A DNA stretch of 64,000 nucleotides from Mycobacterium sp. (GCA_020438845.1 JAGQTV010000028.1:1-64000), one strand, 5' to 3'. Counted from the stretch's first letter, positions 17,105-26,098 are shown. The notes: a model not told the origin generated them from the letters alone. Program-made: numbers and translations.

Positions 17105-18105
17105 CACGAGACCCCGGCGAGTTCGAGCCCGGCCCGTACCATCGCTGCGGTCGCTTGCGGGTCGGACATCAGTAACGGGACCGATCTCACAGTCACCCCC
17201 GGGACATCGGCCCTGTCGCCTTCGGCCACCAACCAGCCGTCGAGCAGTCCGGTGGATGAGCGTGCGCCGTAGTGCTGGCCCACCGCCTCTGAAGTGGATT
17301 GCACCCCGATCGTGCTCAGGCACGCATCGGCCATGCCCCGTAACGGTTTTCCGTCGATGATCGGCGAATATCCGACCACCGGTGCCGATGTCGAACGTAG
17401 CGCCCCGCGGATTCCTGGCACCGCCAGGATCGCGCCGACGCTCACGACGGGGTTGGACGGCGCCAGCATCACGACGTCCGCTTCGATAATCGCGTCCACG
17501 ACGCCCGGCCCTGCGGTTGCCTTCTCCGAACCGACGAAAGCGAAGCTATGGGTGGGGATCTGAGCGCGGTAGCGCACCCACCACTCCTGGAAATGGATGG
17601 CCCGGCGATCGCCGGTATCCGGATCGTCGACTACGACATGGGTTTCGCACCGGTCATCACTGGATGGGAGCAGCCTCGCGCCGGGGGACCAGCGTGTGCA
17701 CAACGCCTCCGTGATCTGCGAAAGCGGGTAGTTGGCGCGCAACATCTGACTGCGTACCAGGTGGGTGGCCAGGTCGCGGTCGCCGAGACCGAACCAGTCC
17801 GGCTGAACACCGTAGGCTGCCAATTCCTCTTTCGCATGCCAGGTTTCGTTGCGGTGTCCCCATCCTCGTTCCGGGTCGACGCCGCCACCCAGGGTGTACA
17901 TGCAGGTGTCCAGGTCGGGGCAGATCCGAACGCCGTACATCCAGGCGTCATCGCCGATGTTGACCACCGCGGTCAGTTCGTGGCCGCCGTCAGACGCCGC
18001 GGTCAGTTCGTGGCCGCCGTCGAACTGGCCCAAGCCGAGCAGCCGCTGGACTCCCAGCAGGAATCGGGCGCCTCCGACTCCGCCGACCAGCACGGTGATT
18101 TTCAC
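17101..18105 (-). CDS. fbiA: Phosphoenolpyruvate/2-phospholactate transferase of F420 synthesis
   Basis: A 334-residue CofD/FbiA protein that joins the enolpyruvyl (or lactyl) guanosine diphosphate precursor to the deazaflavin Fo, giving dehydro-F420-0. Signatures are [79 protein letters not shown] and [15 protein letters not shown] with [16 protein letters not shown]. The GTG at 18105 gives the family N-terminus VKITVLVGG; a GTG at 18117 would add 4 residues. An in-frame 30-bp tandem duplication (17967-18021) repeats GGHELTA near residue 40. It is the first gene of fbiA-fbiB-Nudix. Confidence 0.95.
   Translation of the reverse strand: MKITVLVGGVGGARFLLGVQRLLGLGQFDGGHELTAASDGGHELTAVVNIGDDAWMYGVRICPDLDTCMYTLGGGVDPERGWGHRNETWHAKEELAAYGVQPDWFGLGDRDLATHLVRSQMLRANYPLSQITEALCTRWSPGARLLPSSDDRCETHVVVDDPDTGDRRAIHFQEWWVRYRAQIPTHSFAFVGSEKATAGPGVVDAIIEADVVMLAPSNPVVSVGAILAVPGIRGALRSTSAPVVGYSPIIDGKPLRGMADACLSTIGVQSTSEAVGQHYGARSSTGLLDGWLVAEGDRADVPGVTVRSVPLLMSDPQATAAMVRAGLELAGVSW
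17967..18021. repeat. 30-bp-period tandem duplication inside fbiA
   Basis: A 25-nt stretch at 17967-17991 recurs at 17997-18021 with a 30-bp period. In the protein it appears as [10 protein letters not shown] followed by [10 protein letters not shown], so 10 residues were added in frame before the conserved NIGDDAW block. Confidence 0.85.
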
Positions 18106-18235
18106 ACCGATCGACACTAGGCCGTCGCCTCCTCGGGGCCTCCACGCGGTCACGGTGACGTATCTCGCTAGACACGCCGCGGTTTCGACACGCCGCATTA
18201 GGTCACGAAAGTGGTAATGAATTCGGGCCAACAGC

Positions 18236-18264
18236 TTGACCGGGGCACTGCGGCAATGTCTAAT
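18236..18264 (+). promoter_or_regulatory. Sigma-A-like promoter upstream of whiB2
   Basis: TTGACC at 18236-18241 and TCTAAT at 18259-18264 are separated by exactly 17 nt. Transcription would start near 18271, giving a 5' untranslated region of about 170 nt that contains the TTCGA/TTCGG box array before whiB2. Confidence 0.5.
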
Positions 18265-18318
18265 CACACCAGTGTCATTTCCCGGTCGGACCTGCCGGTT
18301 TCGGTGTCGCAGACCGTG

Positions 18319-18386
18319 ATTCGACCAAATGTTCGATCCACTGTTCGATCCAATGTTCGACCTAAGTGTTCGGCCCAAGTGTTCGG
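18319..18386. repeat. Six-copy TTCGA/TTCGG box array in the whiB2 leader
   Basis: TTCGA occurs at 18320, 18332, 18344 and 18356, and TTCGG at 18369 and 18382, so the spacing is 12, 12, 12, 13 and 13 nt. Flanks are also similar (gTTCGAcc, gTTCGAtcca, GTTCGGcc). It lies 55-120 nt before the whiB2 start and holds no gene. Confidence 0.75.
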
Positions 18387-18440
18387 CACTGCTCACTCAC
18401 ACGACTTACTCGCACGACTAAAACAGGTTAGGAGGCGATC

Positions 18441-18791
18441 ATGACCTTTGAGCATTTTCTGGGTGGACTGGGCGCACCACATATCGCGACCGGCTCGGCG
18501 GGAATGGGGGCTGCGGCCCGCGCTCACCTGAGCGTGGTCCCCGATTTGATGGAGCCCGCTCTCACCCCCGACGATGATCAGTGGCAGGAGCGTGCGCTGT
18601 GTGCGCAGACCGACCCTGAGGCGTTCTTCCCCGAGAAGGGCGGCTCGACCCGGGAGGCCAAGCGCATCTGCCTGGGCTGCGAGGTGCGCGACGCGTGCCT
18701 GGAGTACGCCCTGGCCAACGACGAGCGCTTCGGTATCTGGGGCGGACTTTCCGAGCGGGAGCGGCGTCGTCTCAAGCGCGGCATCATCTAG
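18441..18791 (+). CDS. whiB2: WhiB-family iron-sulfur transcription factor WhiB2
   Basis: A 116-residue Wbl protein. The four Fe-S cysteines are C54, C77, C80 and C86 (CX22CX2CX5C), followed by the Wbl turn FGIWGGLSERERRRL and the basic tail LKRGII. WhiB2 (WhmD in M. smegmatis) is essential for septation and cell division, and binds sigma A region 4 through the [4Fe-4S] domain. The core from DQWQERALCAQTDPEAFF onward is nearly identical to M. tuberculosis WhiB2. The N-terminal 45 residues are variable. Ribosome binding site AGGAGG lies 6 nt before ATG 18441. The long leader with six TTCGA/TTCGG boxes suggests complex control. Confidence 0.95.
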   Translation: MTFEHFLGGLGAPHIATGSAGMGAAARAHLSVVPDLMEPALTPDDDQWQERALCAQTDPEAFFPEKGGSTREAKRICLGCEVRDACLEYALANDERFGIWGGLSERERRRLKRGII

Positions 18792-18819
18792 TCTGCGTCG
18801 GCCACCTGAGTCTTATCGT

Positions 18820-19308
18820 CTAATCTTCATCCAAGCTGGGGTCGATAACCGAGGGTCCGACACCCAGGTAGGTGGCCACCTGAGCCACCAAAATCTCGTG
18901 TAATAGATCAGTCAAGTCCACCGAATCCTTGGCCCGCCGTTCGATCGGCTTGCGGAACAACACAATTCGTGCCCGCGTCGGCTCCCCCCTGACGTCGACA
19001 CCCGCCGGTATCAGGCGCGCCAGAGGAATCGGGCCATCGGCCACTACTTCCGGAGGCCACTGCACGCTCTCGGGATCTTTGGGCTGAATGCGGGGAATCT
19101 CGTCGACGGCGATGTCCAATCCGGTGAGCCGTTGCTGCCAGCGCCGCTCGATCGGCTCGTATGCCTCCAATGCGGCCATGTCGAACCGCTCCGCACGGCT
19201 GCGCCACCCCGGCACTGACGGCGGCAGTAGCGGTCCGCGCATTTCCCGACCGCGCCGTGAACCGCCCTGAGACTGACCGCCACGCCTGGTACTGCGGGAG
19301 TCGGCCAT
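18820..19308 (-). CDS. Zincin-like metallopeptidase-family protein (Rv3259-like)
   Basis: A 162-residue conserved actinobacterial protein, homologous to Rv3259. The N-terminus is basic and disordered (Arg/Gly/Ser rich), followed by RGPLLPPSVPGWRSRAERFD, then LDIAVDEIPRI, ARIVLFRKPIERRAKD and the helix LLHEILVAQVATYLGVGP near residue 140. This family is labelled metallopeptidase because of the HE in that helix, but the second zinc His of HExxH is not present here (HEILV), so peptidase activity is doubtful. The ATG at 19308 was preferred over 19335 because TACGAT lies 9 nt upstream. It is divergent from the DUF3499 gene and convergent with whiB2. Confidence 0.7.
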   Translation of the reverse strand: MADSRSTRRGGQSQGGSRRGREMRGPLLPPSVPGWRSRAERFDMAALEAYEPIERRWQQRLTGLDIAVDEIPRIQPKDPESVQWPPEVVADGPIPLARLIPAGVDVRGEPTRARIVLFRKPIERRAKDSVDLTDLLHEILVAQVATYLGVGPSVIDPSLDED

Positions 19309-19387
19309 GGCCTGTAGATCGTAACGGTTGTACATCGGCGCCCCCGCGACTGCGCGTGTCCGGGCGCCGACCGAGTTTTTGTCGCGA

Positions 19388-19393
19388 TAGCCT
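19388..19393 (+). promoter_or_regulatory. -10 box for leaderless DUF3499 gene
   Basis: TAGCCT lies 7 nt before GTG 19401, so the transcript probably begins at the start codon. Confidence 0.4.
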
Positions 19394-19400
19394 CACGGGC

Positions 19401-19817
19401 GTGAATGTTCCCCGTCGCTGCAGCCGGCCCGGGTGCCCACAGTATGCGGTGGCGACGCTGACGTATGTCTACTCCGACTCCACGGCCGTCGTGGGTCCGT
19501 TGGCAACCGTCCGCGAACCGCACTCCTGGGACCTGTGCGTCGGGCACGCCGGCCGGATTACCGCGCCGCGAAATTGGGAGCTGGTACGCCACGCGGCGCC
19601 ACTGCCGACCAGCCCCGACGAGGATGACCTCGTCGCACTCGCCGACGCCGTGCGGGAGGGGCGGTTGCCTGCGGCGCCGCCCATCCCCGGATTCTCCGAC
19701 CACGGTCCCGCTCGCGCGACCGCGCAGCAACCGGGAATGGTCGCACCCATGCACCGGCCCGCTTCCAATGGCCGCCGCCGGGGGCACTTACGGGTCCTGC
19801 CCGACCCTGCGGACTAG
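19401..19817 (+). CDS. DUF3499 family Cys-rich protein (Rv3258c-like)
   Basis: A 138-residue conserved actinobacterial protein. The N-terminus VPRRCSRPGCPQYAVATLTYVY carries a CxxxxC pair. LCVGHAGRITAPRNWELVRH contributes a Cys and two His, together a likely zinc-binding ribbon. The second half is low in conservation, Pro/Ala rich and probably disordered. The function is unknown. The GTG at 19401 is the only start that places the CSRPGC motif at the usual N-terminal site. It lies directly upstream of pmmA, as Rv3258c precedes manB/pmmA (Rv3257c) in M. tuberculosis. Confidence 0.82.
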   Translation: MNVPRRCSRPGCPQYAVATLTYVYSDSTAVVGPLATVREPHSWDLCVGHAGRITAPRNWELVRHAAPLPTSPDEDDLVALADAVREGRLPAAPPIPGFSDHGPARATAQQPGMVAPMHRPASNGRRRGHLRVLPDPAD

Positions 19818-19894
19818 CCGAATGGAGCCTTGCGAACGGCTAGGCTGACCGCTGAGAACCCGTTCGTCAACCTCCGAAACTCAGGAGTTCCGCC

Positions 19895-21289
19895 ATGTCA
19901 AGGTCTGCCGATGCGGTCCGACGCGTGATCAAGGCCTACGACGTCCGTGGCTTGGTGGGGGATGAGATCGACGAGAGCTTCGTAGCCGACGTCGGGGCTG
20001 CCTTCGCTCGACTGATGCGAGGCGAGGGTGCCCCCGGTCAGGTCGTGATCGGCTACGACATGCGCGAGAGTTCGCCGGCCCTGGCCGACGCGTTCGCTTC
20101 CGGCGTGACATCGCAGGGCCTCGACGTTGTCCGGATCGGCTTGGCGTCGACCGACGAACTGTATTTCGCCTCGGGGTTACTGGACTGCCCGGGTGCCATG
20201 TTCACCGCCAGCCACAATCCCGCCGCCTACAACGGCATCAAATTGTGTCGGGCGCAGGCCAAGCCCGTCGGTGGCGACACCGGACTGGCGGTCATCACCG
20301 AGGAACTCATCGATGGCGTCCCGCCTTATGACGGCGCTCCCGGGACGGTCACTGACCGCGACGTTCTGGGGGACTACGGCCAATTCCTGCGGACTCTGGT
20401 CGACCTCAGCGGCCTGCGTCCGCTGCGGGTTGCCGTCGACGCCGGAAATGGGATGGCCGGTCACACCACCCCCGCGGTATTGGGGCCGGTGGCCGCGATT
20501 ACCTTGCTGCCCTTGTACTTCGAGCTTGACGGTTCGTTCCCCAACCATGAGGCCAACCCGTTGGAGCCGGCCAACCTGGTGGATCTGCAGCGCTACGTCC
20601 TGGAAACCGGTGCCGATATCGGGCTCGCTTTCGATGGCGATGCCGACCGGTGCTTCGTCATCGACGAACGCGGTCGCCCGATCTCACCGTCGGCGGTCAC
20701 CGCGTTGGTGGCGGCGCGCGAGCTGGCCCGTGAGCCGGGAGCGACGGTGATCCACAACCTGATCACCTCACGCGCGGTGCCCGAATTGATCGGCGAGCGG
20801 GGCGGCACCGCGGTGCGTGCCCGGGTCGGGCACTCCTATATCAAGGCGCTGATGGCGCAGACTGCCGCAATCTTCGGCGGGGAACACTCCGCGCACTATT
20901 ACTTCCGCGACTTCTGGGGCGCCGACTCGGGGATGCTGGCTGCCTTGCATGTGCTGGCCGCACTCGGTGAACAGCCTCGGAAGCTATCCGAACTCATGAA
21001 CGACTACGAGCGATACGCCGCTTCCGGCGAGATCAACTTCCGCGTTGGCGACGCCGCTGCCTGCGTCGAAGCGGTTCTCGGTTCCTTTGCACCGCAGACG
21101 GTTTCACTCGACAAGTTGGACGGTGTCACGGTTGACCTGGGCGACGGATCCTGGTTCAACCTGCGTACTTCGAATACCGAGCCGCTGCTGCGACTCAACG
21201 TGGAGGCTCCCAGCTCGGACCAGGTGGACGCGATCGTGCGGCGGGTCAGCGAGCAGGTGAAAGCCACCGACGGTGAGGCGGGCCCGTGA
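19895..21289 (+). CDS. pmmA: Phosphomannomutase/phosphoglucomutase
   Basis: A 464-residue alpha-D-phosphohexomutase that interconverts mannose-6-P and mannose-1-P, feeding the guanylyltransferase at 14089. Domain 1 carries the catalytic phosphoserine loop FTASHNPAAYNGIK. Domain 2 has the metal loop AFDGDADRCFVID. Domain 3 has GEHSAHYYFRDFWGADSG, the sugar-binding GEXS motif. Domain 4 carries the phosphate-binding LRTSNTEPLLRLNVEA. ATG 19895 has CAGGAGTT 6-10 nt upstream. The stop overlaps the next start as GTGA, so it forms an operon with the SIS-like gene and manA. Confidence 0.94.
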   Translation: MSRSADAVRRVIKAYDVRGLVGDEIDESFVADVGAAFARLMRGEGAPGQVVIGYDMRESSPALADAFASGVTSQGLDVVRIGLASTDELYFASGLLDCPGAMFTASHNPAAYNGIKLCRAQAKPVGGDTGLAVITEELIDGVPPYDGAPGTVTDRDVLGDYGQFLRTLVDLSGLRPLRVAVDAGNGMAGHTTPAVLGPVAAITLLPLYFELDGSFPNHEANPLEPANLVDLQRYVLETGADIGLAFDGDADRCFVIDERGRPISPSAVTALVAARELAREPGATVIHNLITSRAVPELIGERGGTAVRARVGHSYIKALMAQTAAIFGGEHSAHYYFRDFWGADSGMLAALHVLAALGEQPRKLSELMNDYERYAASGEINFRVGDAAACVEAVLGSFAPQTVSLDKLDGVTVDLGDGSWFNLRTSNTEPLLRLNVEAPSSDQVDAIVRRVSEQVKATDGEAGP

Positions 21290-22377
21290 GTGCCGCCCAC
21301 GTCACTGTCGACCTCGACGACAGCGACGGCCTGCTGGAGGCCGACCGCGGCGGACTGCTCCGCTTCGCAGCGATGGCGGGAGCCCAGGTGCGGGCCACAG
21401 CGGCCGCCGTTGACGAAGGTGCGCTGTCATCCTTCGCAGGCGGACCGCGGCCCCGCAGCCTGATCTGGGTGGCCCCCCGCGGCGCGGCGGAATCCGCCGG
21501 GGCCATCCTCAACGCGGCGTTGGGGGGTGTGGCGGGTGAGCCGTTGGTCCTGGCTGCAGAACCGCCGCCGTGGGTCGGCGCGCTGGACGCCATGGTAGTC
21601 GCCGGCGACGATCCGGGTGATCCAACCCTGGTGAGCGCCGCAGCCACGGCTGTTCGTCGAGGCGCTCGGGTGGTGGTAGCCGCCCCCTACGAGGGTCCAC
21701 TGAGGGAGGCGACTGCAGGCCGCGCCGCTGTGGTGGAACCCCGGGTATGGGTACCCGATGAGTTCGGTCTGAGCCGATACCTCGCCGTGGGTTTGGCCGC
21801 CGCCACGGCGGTTGACCCGTCCTTGTCGCTAACCGATTTGGCGGTGCTGGCTGACGATCTCGACGCCGAGGCTCTGCGCAACAGCGCGGGCCGCGGCGTA
21901 TTCACCAATCCGGCCAAGGCGCTGGCTGAACGGATCACCGGCCGCTCGGCGGTGTTGGCCGGCGACTGCGCCGCGACCGTGGCGCTGGCGCGACACGCCG
22001 CCGCGGTGTTGCTGCGACTCGCCGGTGTTCCGGTTGCTGCCGTTGCGCTGTCGGACGCGGTTGCCGCGTCCCGCGGGGGGGCGCTGGCAAGTAGGTGCGG
22101 CAATACCGTGGATGCCCTGTTCCACGACGAGGAATTCGACGGTCCGCTGCACGTTCGGCCCCGGGTCATGACGTTGTCGTTGGAGAGCGAACGGTCGGTG
22201 TTGGCCGCGAAGCTGTCCGGGCTGGGCGATTTCGAACTGCTCGGTGTCGACGACCTCGGTGGCGGGCTCGCCGGAGCCCCTCCGGTTCCGGCCGTGGCTG
22301 GACGTCTCGAACAGTTAGCCGTTCTGGCCGTGCGGTTGGAGATGGCAGCGGTGTATCTGCGATTGGCAGGAGGGTAG
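21286..22377 (+). CDS. SIS-like protein, TobH family (Rv3256c-like)
   Basis: A 363-residue Ala-rich protein always found between phosphomannomutase and phosphomannose isomerase in mycobacteria (Rv3256c, called TobH). It shows weak similarity to the sugar isomerase (SIS) fold of phosphoglucose/phosphomannose isomerases. LLRFAAMAGAQVRATAAAV near the N-terminus, GALDAMVVAGDDPGDPTLVSAA and GARVVVAAPYEG suggest a Rossmann-like core. Clear active-site residues of the isomerases were not identified. Its position between two mannose-6-phosphate enzymes supports a role in sugar phosphate metabolism, which is inference. The GTG start at 21286 overlaps the pmmA stop. Confidence 0.75.
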   Translation: MSAAHVTVDLDDSDGLLEADRGGLLRFAAMAGAQVRATAAAVDEGALSSFAGGPRPRSLIWVAPRGAAESAGAILNAALGGVAGEPLVLAAEPPPWVGALDAMVVAGDDPGDPTLVSAAATAVRRGARVVVAAPYEGPLREATAGRAAVVEPRVWVPDEFGLSRYLAVGLAAATAVDPSLSLTDLAVLADDLDAEALRNSAGRGVFTNPAKALAERITGRSAVLAGDCAATVALARHAAAVLLRLAGVPVAAVALSDAVAASRGGALASRCGNTVDALFHDEEFDGPLHVRPRVMTLSLESERSVLAAKLSGLGDFELLGVDDLGGGLAGAPPVPAVAGRLEQLAVLAVRLEMAAVYLRLAGG

Positions 22378-22385
22378 CCGGCCTG

Positions 22386-23606
22386 ATGGAGCTGTTACGC
22401 GGAGCGCTGCGAACCTACGCCTGGGGCTCGCGGACTGCGATCGCTGAGTTCAGCGGTCGGCCGGCCCCGACCGCTCATCCCGAAGCGGAGTTATGGCTTG
22501 GCGCCCATCCCGGTGATCCGGCGCACCTGGCGACCCCGGATGGGGAGAAGTCATTGCTCGACGTGATCGCCGCCGACCCCGAGGGTCAACTCGGTCCGGT
22601 GATCAGGCAGCGGTTCGGCGACCGGCTTCCGTTCCTGGTCAAGGTCCTGGCCGCCGATGAGCCGTTGTCGTTGCAAGCCCATCCCAGCATGGAGCAGGCG
22701 GAGGAGGGTTACCGCCGCGAGGATGCTCTCGGGTTGCCTGTCGGGTCGCCGGAACGCAACTACCGCGACTGCAGTCACAAGCCCGAATTACTGGTGGCAT
22801 TGGACGATTTCGACGCACTTGCCGGGTTCCGTCCAGCCGATCGCACCATCGCGTTGATGCGCGCGCTGGCGGTGGAGGACCTGAATCCGTTCATCGCGTT
22901 GCTCGCCGACCAGTCCGACGCTGCCGGCCTGCGGGCGTTGTTCACCACCTGGATCACCGCGCCACAGCCGGACATCGACCAGCTCATCGCCACTGTTCTC
23001 AACGGCGCTGTTGCCTATTTGCGTACCGGTGCGCAGGAGTTCGTTGCTGAAGTCAAAACCATTCTGGAACTGGGCGAGCGCTACCCCGGCGACGCGGGGG
23101 TGCTCGCCGCATTGCTGCTCAACCGAGTTGCGCTGAAGCCGGGGGAGGGCGTCTTCCTGCCCGCAGGCATCCTGCACAGCTATCTGCGCGGGACGGGGAT
23201 GGAGGTAATGGCTAACTCGGACAACGTTCTTCGTGGCGGCCTGACGCCCAAACACGTGGACGTGCCCGAATTGCTCCGGGTGCTGAACTTCACGCCCGTG
23301 GCCGATGCGCGAGCAGCCGTCCACCGCGACGGTATCGAACTCAGCTACGACACCCCCGCCCCGGAGTTCGCGGCCGCCGTGCTCACTTTGGACGGTGCGC
23401 AACTGGGCTGCGAGGTGGATGCCCCGGCACACCACAGCGGCCCGCAGATTCTGGTCTGCACGAAGGGTGCGGTGACGGTTCGGTCCGCGACCGGCGAGGT
23501 GCGGATGGGTCGGGGCGAAGCGGTGTGGGTGGCAGCCGAAGACGGACCCATTCGGCTCGAAAGCGAGCAACCGAGCCAGGTTTTCCGCGCTACGGTCGGC
23601 CTCTAG
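22386..23606 (+). CDS. manA: Mannose-6-phosphate isomerase, class I
   Basis: A 406-residue zinc enzyme converting fructose-6-P to mannose-6-P, the entry to GDP-mannose. It starts MELLRGALRTYAWGSRTAIAEF. ELWLGAHPGDPA, PFLVKVLAADEPLSLQAHPS with the QxH zinc ligands, NYRDCSHKPELLVAL with the zinc-binding Glu, and LPAGILHSYLRGTGMEVMANSDNVLRGGLT with the catalytic Arg are all typical. ATG 22386 lies 9 nt after the preceding stop. A longer frame inside the previous gene is not supported. It completes a set with pmmA and the guanylyltransferase, so this window holds the whole route from fructose-6-P to GDP-mannose. Confidence 0.94.
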   Translation: MELLRGALRTYAWGSRTAIAEFSGRPAPTAHPEAELWLGAHPGDPAHLATPDGEKSLLDVIAADPEGQLGPVIRQRFGDRLPFLVKVLAADEPLSLQAHPSMEQAEEGYRREDALGLPVGSPERNYRDCSHKPELLVALDDFDALAGFRPADRTIALMRALAVEDLNPFIALLADQSDAAGLRALFTTWITAPQPDIDQLIATVLNGAVAYLRTGAQEFVAEVKTILELGERYPGDAGVLAALLLNRVALKPGEGVFLPAGILHSYLRGTGMEVMANSDNVLRGGLTPKHVDVPELLRVLNFTPVADARAAVHRDGIELSYDTPAPEFAAAVLTLDGAQLGCEVDAPAHHSGPQILVCTKGAVTVRSATGEVRMGRGEAVWVAAEDGPIRLESEQPSQVFRATVGL

Positions 23607-23630
23607 AAACCCCGGCAGGCAGGAGTAGGC

Positions 23631-24551
23631 ATGTCCAGTTCGGGGAGCACTCGGGCTATCTTGGCGGCCCTGACCGCTAATGCCGGTATCGCGGTGGCGA
23701 AGTTCATCGGGTACTTGATCACGGGGAGTACGTCGATGCTCGCCGAAGCAGTGCATTCGGTCGCAGACACGTCCAACCAGGCGCTCCTGCTGTTCGGTCA
23801 GCGTCGCGCGCAGAAGAAGGCGAACGTCGTCCACCAGTTCGGCTACGGCCGTGCCCGGTACTTCTACTCCTTCGTGGTCGCACTGGTGCTGTTCAGCCTC
23901 GGCGCGGTGTTTGCGATCTACGAAGGCCTCCATAAGGTCCAGCACCCCGAGCGCCTCAGCTCGCCGATCGTCGCCGTCGTCATCCTGGTCGTGGCGATCA
24001 TGCTGGAGGGCTACAGCTTTCGGACCGCAATGGTGGAGTCCAGACCGCTGAAGGGGAAGGGCACGTGGTGGCAGTTCATCCGGCGGTCGCGTAACCCTGA
24101 ACTACCCGTGGTTCTGCTTGAAGACACCGGGGCGCTGCTCGGCCTGCTATTTGCCCTGATGGGTGTCGGACTGACCATCCTGACCCACAACCCGGTCTGG
24201 GACGGGGTTGCCACAGTGCTCATCGGGTTGCTGCTCGGCGTCATCGCAGTGATCTTGATGATCGAGATGCACAGCCTGCTGATCGGTGAGGGCGCCACCG
24301 GTGAGGAGTTGGGGGCCATTGAGGCCGCCCTGGCAGGTACCCGACACGTGGACCGGGTGATTCACCTGCGTACCCAGTATCTCGGGCCGGAAGAGATGTT
24401 GGTCGGCGCCAAAATCGCGTTGGCCCCGGCGACTGATCTGGCAACCGTGGCTGCCGCGATAGATGCCGCTGAGGCGGCGGTACGCGCGGTGGTGCCGGCG
24501 GCCCGGGTGATCTATATCGAACCGGACCTCGACCGGTCGGCAGCCCGGTAG
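23631..24551 (+). CDS. Cation diffusion facilitator family transporter
   Basis: A 306-residue CDF-type metal/proton antiporter. Membrane helices are visible at about 9-30, 38-54, 78-98, 112-130, 158-180 and 190-210. The TM2 metal site HSVAD (H42, D46) is intact, while TM5 carries LLEDTGALLGLL with an E-D pair. A cytoplasmic ferredoxin-like domain follows (TRHVDRVIHLRTQYLGPEEMLV). The likely substrates are Zn, Fe or Mn ions, which sequence alone cannot settle. The ribosome binding site GGCAGGAG precedes ATG 23631. I do not recall this gene between manA and the permease in M. tuberculosis, so it may be an insertion or retained ancestral gene. Confidence 0.85.
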   Translation: MSSSGSTRAILAALTANAGIAVAKFIGYLITGSTSMLAEAVHSVADTSNQALLLFGQRRAQKKANVVHQFGYGRARYFYSFVVALVLFSLGAVFAIYEGLHKVQHPERLSSPIVAVVILVVAIMLEGYSFRTAMVESRPLKGKGTWWQFIRRSRNPELPVVLLEDTGALLGLLFALMGVGLTILTHNPVWDGVATVLIGLLLGVIAVILMIEMHSLLIGEGATGEELGAIEAALAGTRHVDRVIHLRTQYLGPEEMLVGAKIALAPATDLATVAAAIDAAEAAVRAVVPAARVIYIEPDLDRSAAR

Positions 24552-24562
24552 CCTCTGCCCGC

Positions 24563-26098
24563 ATGGCCCCCCTACGTGCGTTGCGCGCGCGCACCAAATC
24601 GGTGGAGCAGTCAATCCTCGACACCGACGAACCGAAAACCCGCCTTCGCAAGGATCTGTCGTGGTGGCACCTCACCGTTTTCGGGGTCTCGGTCGTTGTC
24701 GGAGCCGGAATTTTCACCGTCACCGCAACGACGTTCGGCAACATCACCGGGCCCGCACTGTCGATCTCGTTCGTCATCGCGGCAGTGACCTGTGGTCTGG
24801 CTGCGTTGTGCTACGCGGAGTTCGCATCTACCTTGCCGGTCGCCGGCAGTGCCTACACCTTTTCCTATGCGACCTTCGGCGAGTTCGTCGCCTGGATCAT
24901 CGGCTGGGACCTGATCCTCGAGTTCGCAGTCGGCGCAGCGGTGGTCGCCAAAGGCTGGTCCAGTTACCTCGGAACGGTTTTCGGTTTCGCCGGGGGCACA
25001 ATGCAACTCGGCGCGGTCTCATTCGACTGGGGCGCACTGCTGATCATCGTCATCGTGTCGACGCTGCTGACGTTCGGCACCAAGCTGTCGTCGCATTTCT
25101 CCGCAGCGGTCACCGCGGTCAAGGTCACCGTCGTCGTCCTGGTTGTCGTCGTCGGAGCCTTCTATATCAAGGCAGCGAATTTCTCCCCGTTCATTCCGGC
25201 CACCCAGACCGGTGAGGGGGCCTCGGGCACCGGCATCGACCAGTCTGTCTTCTCGCTGCTGACCGGGGCCGGCGGCAGCCACTACGGCTGGTACGGCGTT
25301 CTTGCCGGGGCCTCGATCGTGTTCTTCGCCTTCATCGGTTTCGACATCGTTGCCACTACTGCCGAGGAGACCCGTAATCCGCAACGGGACGTCCCGCGTG
25401 GGATTCTGGCCTCGCTTGGGATCGTCACCGTCCTCTACATCTCGGTGTCGGTGGTGCTCTCCGGCATGGTTCGCTACACCCAACTGCGCGACAGCGCCAA
25501 CGGCCGCGCCAACCTCGCCACCGCATTCGCGCTCAACGGGGTCCACTGGGCCGCCATCGTCATCTCGATCGGCGCACTGGCCGGGCTGACGACGGTGGTG
25601 ATGGTCATTGTGCTCGGGCTGTCCCGGGTCTTTTTCGCGATGTCGCGCGACGGGTTGCTGCCGCGCGGGCTGGCCAGCACCGGATCGCATGGCACACCAG
25701 TGCGGATCATGGTCCTGGTCGCGGTCCTCATCGCCGTCGCGGCATCGTTGTTCCCGATGTCCAAGCTCGAAGAGATGGTCAACGTCGGGACGCTGTTCGC
25801 GTTCGTCCTGGTCTCCGCCGGCGTGATCGTGCTGCGCCGCACCCGGCCGGACCTCCAACGGGGCTTCCGGGCGCCTTTCGTACCGGTGCTACCGGTTCTC
25901 TCGATCATCGCCTGCCTCTGGCTGATGCTGAATCTGACTGGGCTGACCTGGATTCGGTTCGCGATCTGGATGCTGGTGGGCATCGTGGTCTACGCGTTGT
26001 ACGGATACCGGCACTCGGTCCTGGGGCAAAAGCTCCGAGGTCATCTGGGGAGCCAACAACGGAGTCAACAGCAGGGCCCGCCTGGTGCTGGCGCGTGA
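24563..26098 (+). CDS. APC-superfamily amino acid permease (Rv3253c-like)
   Basis: A 511-residue cationic amino acid transporter type protein with about 12 membrane helices. The first helix carries the APC substrate/sodium motif VGAGIFTVTA. The second includes AALCYAEFASTLPVAGSAYTF, the CAT-family consensus. FFAFIGFDIVATTAEETRNPQRDVPRGI is the strongly conserved TM6/loop signature. The Gln-rich, polar C-terminus is cytoplasmic. The substrate is probably a basic or neutral amino acid, uncertain. The ATG at 24563 is 9 nt after the CDF stop region. Its last 14 nt overlap the start of the TetR gene. Confidence 0.88.
   Translation: MAPLRALRARTKSVEQSILDTDEPKTRLRKDLSWWHLTVFGVSVVVGAGIFTVTATTFGNITGPALSISFVIAAVTCGLAALCYAEFASTLPVAGSAYTFSYATFGEFVAWIIGWDLILEFAVGAAVVAKGWSSYLGTVFGFAGGTMQLGAVSFDWGALLIIVIVSTLLTFGTKLSSHFSAAVTAVKVTVVVLVVVVGAFYIKAANFSPFIPATQTGEGASGTGIDQSVFSLLTGAGGSHYGWYGVLAGASIVFFAFIGFDIVATTAEETRNPQRDVPRGILASLGIVTVLYISVSVVLSGMVRYTQLRDSANGRANLATAFALNGVHWAAIVISIGALAGLTTVVMVIVLGLSRVFFAMSRDGLLPRGLASTGSHGTPVRIMVLVAVLIAVAASLFPMSKLEEMVNVGTLFAFVLVSAGVIVLRRTRPDLQRGFRAPFVPVLPVLSIIACLWLMLNLTGLTWIRFAIWMLVGIVVYALYGYRHSVLGQKLRGHLGSQQRSQQQGPPGAGA

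Noticed and set aside
18820-19308. Assigning an active metallopeptidase
   Set aside because: The HExxH zinc motif is incomplete (HEILV), so only the family name was kept.
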